Origin: Stigmatella aurantiaca | GTDB lineage: Bacteria; Myxococcota; Myxococcia; Myxococcales; Myxococcaceae | Direction: 5' to 3' | NCBI RefSeq assembly: GCF_900109545.1 | Contig: NZ_FOAP01000009.1 | Location: forward strand, 124,001-188,000 | DNA length: 64,000 nucleotides | Shown here: positions 62,390 through 64,000 of the stretch, in pieces | Layout of the letters: each line of letters begins with the position of its first letter | Numbering within the stretch: position 1 is the first letter of the stretch | Program-made: the position numbers and the translations under genes | Notes under the pieces: model-generated | The model's database searches: none | The model's input: only the letters and a program-made list of their open reading frames with translations | What the model was told of the DNA's origin: nothing

Positions 62390-63060
62390 GGCCTCGCCTC
62401 TTCGCTCGGGCACTCCGCGCCCGTGTTGACCCACGCCTCGATGATGGCCCCGAAACGCTCCTGGGTGCCCGGGGCGGGCTCGCGCCCCGAGCCCGGGCGC
62501 CAGCCCCAGCCCACGAGCTCGTCGTGCTTGTTGTGCTCGATGAGTTGCGCGAGCGTCTTGCCGCCGTTGCGGTCCTTGTCCTTCATCTGCTCGCAGATGG
62601 CGTGCGGGCTGCGGCCCACCCACGCCATCTCCTTGGGCGCCACGTGCCAGTTGGGCGCGCCGGGCACCCGCGAGAACTCCAGGTTCCGGTCCTGGTGGCA
62701 CCCGGTGCACTGCAGGCCCACCACGCCCTTGTCCTCCGGGCCCCGCGTGACGGGCGGGTAGTGCGGCTGGCCCTGCATGCCCTGCAGGGGCGTGTCCCCG
62801 GCGGGGTGGCAGTTGGCGCACCGGGGGTGGAGCAGCACGCGGCTCGCCTCCAGGAAGAGCGCCCGGGAGCGCTCCTTCTCGTCCGCGATGACGCCGAACG
62901 CCTCGGGGGCCCGCAGCTCGCTGGGCGCCACCGGCGGAAGGGCATCGGTGGGGCGGGTGCCCGCCTCGGGTTGGCGCCGGCCACACCCGGCCGCCAGCAG
63001 CACCAGGACGGCCGTCCGCAGGGGGGCCGTGAACAGATGATGGGATGTCCAACGAACCAT
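62386..63060 (-). CDS. Cytochrome c-like electron acceptor for the oxidoreductase
   Basis: The 224-residue protein has a signal peptide with lipobox-like LLAAGC and two heme-attachment motifs, CANCH and CTGCH. The region between ([19 protein letters not shown]) and the late [35 protein letters not shown] match the cytochrome partner seen with isoquinoline-type oxidoreductases. It probably takes electrons from the 2Fe-2S subunit into the respiratory chain. It is the first gene of the unit; 178 bases of non-coding DNA precede it. Confidence 0.88.
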   Translation of the reverse strand: MVRWTSHHLFTAPLRTAVLVLLAAGCGRRQPEAGTRPTDALPPVAPSELRAPEAFGVIADEKERSRALFLEASRVLLHPRCANCHPAGDTPLQGMQGQPHYPPVTRGPEDKGVVGLQCTGCHQDRNLEFSRVPGAPNWHVAPKEMAWVGRSPHAICEQMKDKDRNGGKTLAQLIEHNKHDELVGWGWRPGSGREPAPGTQERFGAIIEAWVNTGAECPSEEARP

Positions 63061-63238
63061 GGTTCCCCCTATACGCCGTCCGCCGGGGGCGTGGGGGCCT
63101 TCCCAGAGGCGCTGCCCAGAAGTGGACCGATGGGGGCGAGAGGAATTTTTCCAACGCTTCCGGGGGTTTGAGAGGACCAGGGGAAAGCCCCCCTGCTTGC
63201 CCTTGGGGGGCGAGAGGCCGCATGCGAGAACCCCGGAC

Positions 63239-64000
63239 ATGAGCAAGGTGTTGCTGTGGATGATGCTGACCGCCTTCACGGGAAGGCCGCTGCTGTCGCT
63301 GGGGCTGCTCGTGGTGGGCATCTGGGTGCTGGACCGGTTCACCCTCCGGTTCCTGCCGAGCCCCGCGCGGTGGCTGGCCCGCTGGCACCGGGGCGGCGAG
63401 CTGGCGCGCACCATCCTCGTCAACCCGCATGACCGGCGCGCGCGCGCGGAGCTGGCCGAGATGCGGATCAGCCAGGGGCGCCACGCGGAGGCGGTGGACC
63501 TGCTCACGCCCAACCTGGAGGCGGGAGACGAGGACGTGGACACGCTCTTCCTGCTGGGCGTGGCGTACCTGGGCATGGGGGAGCGGGCCAAGGGAGAGCT
63601 GCTCCTGGACGAGGCGGCGAAGCTCGACGAGGACTTCCGCATGGGCGCCATCGACCTGGAGCGCGGGCGGCTGCGGCTGAAGCACGGGGATGCGAAGGGC
63701 GCGCTGGCGCCGCTGGAGCGCTTCGTGAAGGGCCGGCACGGCACGGTGGAGGGGCGGGTGCTGCTGGCCCGGGCGCTGCGCCAGTCTGGCCGGGACGCGG
63801 ACGCGGCGCTGATGCGCGACGAGGCCTGGGCGGAGTACGTGTCGGCGCCGCGGTTCCAGCGCCGGCGTGAGCGGATGTGGGCCTGGCGGGCCCGGCCCAG
63901 CCGCCCGCTGGCCTACGCGGCGATCGCGCTGGTGGCCATGGCGCTCGGCTTCCAGGTGATGCGCCAGTTGCCCGGGGCGCTGGGCGGCCCCGAGCACATG
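63239..64000 (+). CDS. TPR-repeat membrane protein (3' partial)
   Basis: The frame starts at 63239 and is still open at the right edge (254 residues seen). A transmembrane helix lies near residues 18-34 ([17 protein letters not shown]). Tetratricopeptide-type helix pairs follow: [63 protein letters not shown] and [20 protein letters not shown] second helix ([14 protein letters not shown]) comes near the visible end. It is probably a membrane scaffold; the partner is unknown. Confidence 0.85.
   Translation, partial: MSKVLLWMMLTAFTGRPLLSLGLLVVGIWVLDRFTLRFLPSPARWLARWHRGGELARTILVNPHDRRARAELAEMRISQGRHAEAVDLLTPNLEAGDEDVDTLFLLGVAYLGMGERAKGELLLDEAAKLDEDFRMGAIDLERGRLRLKHGDAKGALAPLERFVKGRHGTVEGRVLLARALRQSGRDADAALMRDEAWAEYVSAPRFQRRRERMWAWRARPSRPLAYAAIALVAMALGFQVMRQLPGALGGPEHM

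Overview
The window reads as a high-GC chromosome segment of a myxobacterium, probably of the Myxococcus/Stigmatella/Cystobacter group. This is inferred from a DUF2381 (TIGR02268-type) protein, Hanks-type Ser/Thr kinases, many lipoproteins and HEAT/TPR/coiled-coil proteins, sigma54 two-component regulation, and very high third-position GC that produces kilobase-long antisense shadow ORFs. No 16S, tRNA or CRISPR locus is present to fix the taxonomy.

Positions 1 to about 20.3 kb are accessory DNA. At the left edge is a three-gene operon (1-3454). It encodes a thymidylate-kinase-like/HMUDK-helical fusion that enters from outside the window, a MazG with the MazG C-terminal domain, and a dCTP-deaminase-fold protein with a C-terminal membrane anchor. 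A DUF1643 gene converges on it. In all three operon proteins a residue normally needed for catalysis appears to be replaced. That makes the operon the best candidate for an undescribed nucleotide-sensing, DNA-modification or antiphage system. An 11.9-kb segment follows. It is bounded by direct repeats shaped like the 3' end of a tRNA or tmRNA (4084-4124 and 15972-16013) and carries an excisionase/integrase pair at its right end. It contains a UvrD-like helicase fused to an Fe-S PD-(D/E)XK nuclease, lying between two identical 373-bp copies of an IS91-like transposase end. It also contains an XRE regulator, two Ser/Thr kinases (one looking degenerate) and a DUF2381 protein. From 16.1 to 20.3 kb, more IS91-like remnants surround a divergent SDR oxidoreductase/TetR pair. 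The island therefore shows repeated IS91-associated capture of cargo.

From 20.4 to 44.1 kb the genes look like ordinary chromosome: a polysaccharide-deacetylase lipoprotein, a cupin, a wax-ester-synthase-like acyltransferase, a 1110-residue repeat protein, an NtrB/NtrC-like pair, an MFS transporter, a MshEN/HEAT protein, RDD and GlsB membrane proteins, RsmE, an Mpo1-like protein, a BlaI/M56 pair whose peptidase ends in a striking seven-residue repeat, PrmA and a lipoprotein pair. A lower-GC insertion (about 44.2-46.3 kb) holds a single unrecognised 589-residue protein.

From 46.4 to 64 kb come an M16 peptidase, a long coiled-coil protein upstream of HemW, a lipoprotein, an acetyl-CoA hydrolase/CoA-transferase whose leader begins with a strong intrinsic terminator, a GH16 glucanase with fascin-like repeats, an AsmA-like protein, a small lipoprotein, a three-gene cytochrome c / 2Fe-2S / molybdopterin oxidoreductase operon, and a TPR protein that runs off the right edge. 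Base composition, identity and alignment statements were made by eye. No searches or computations were run.
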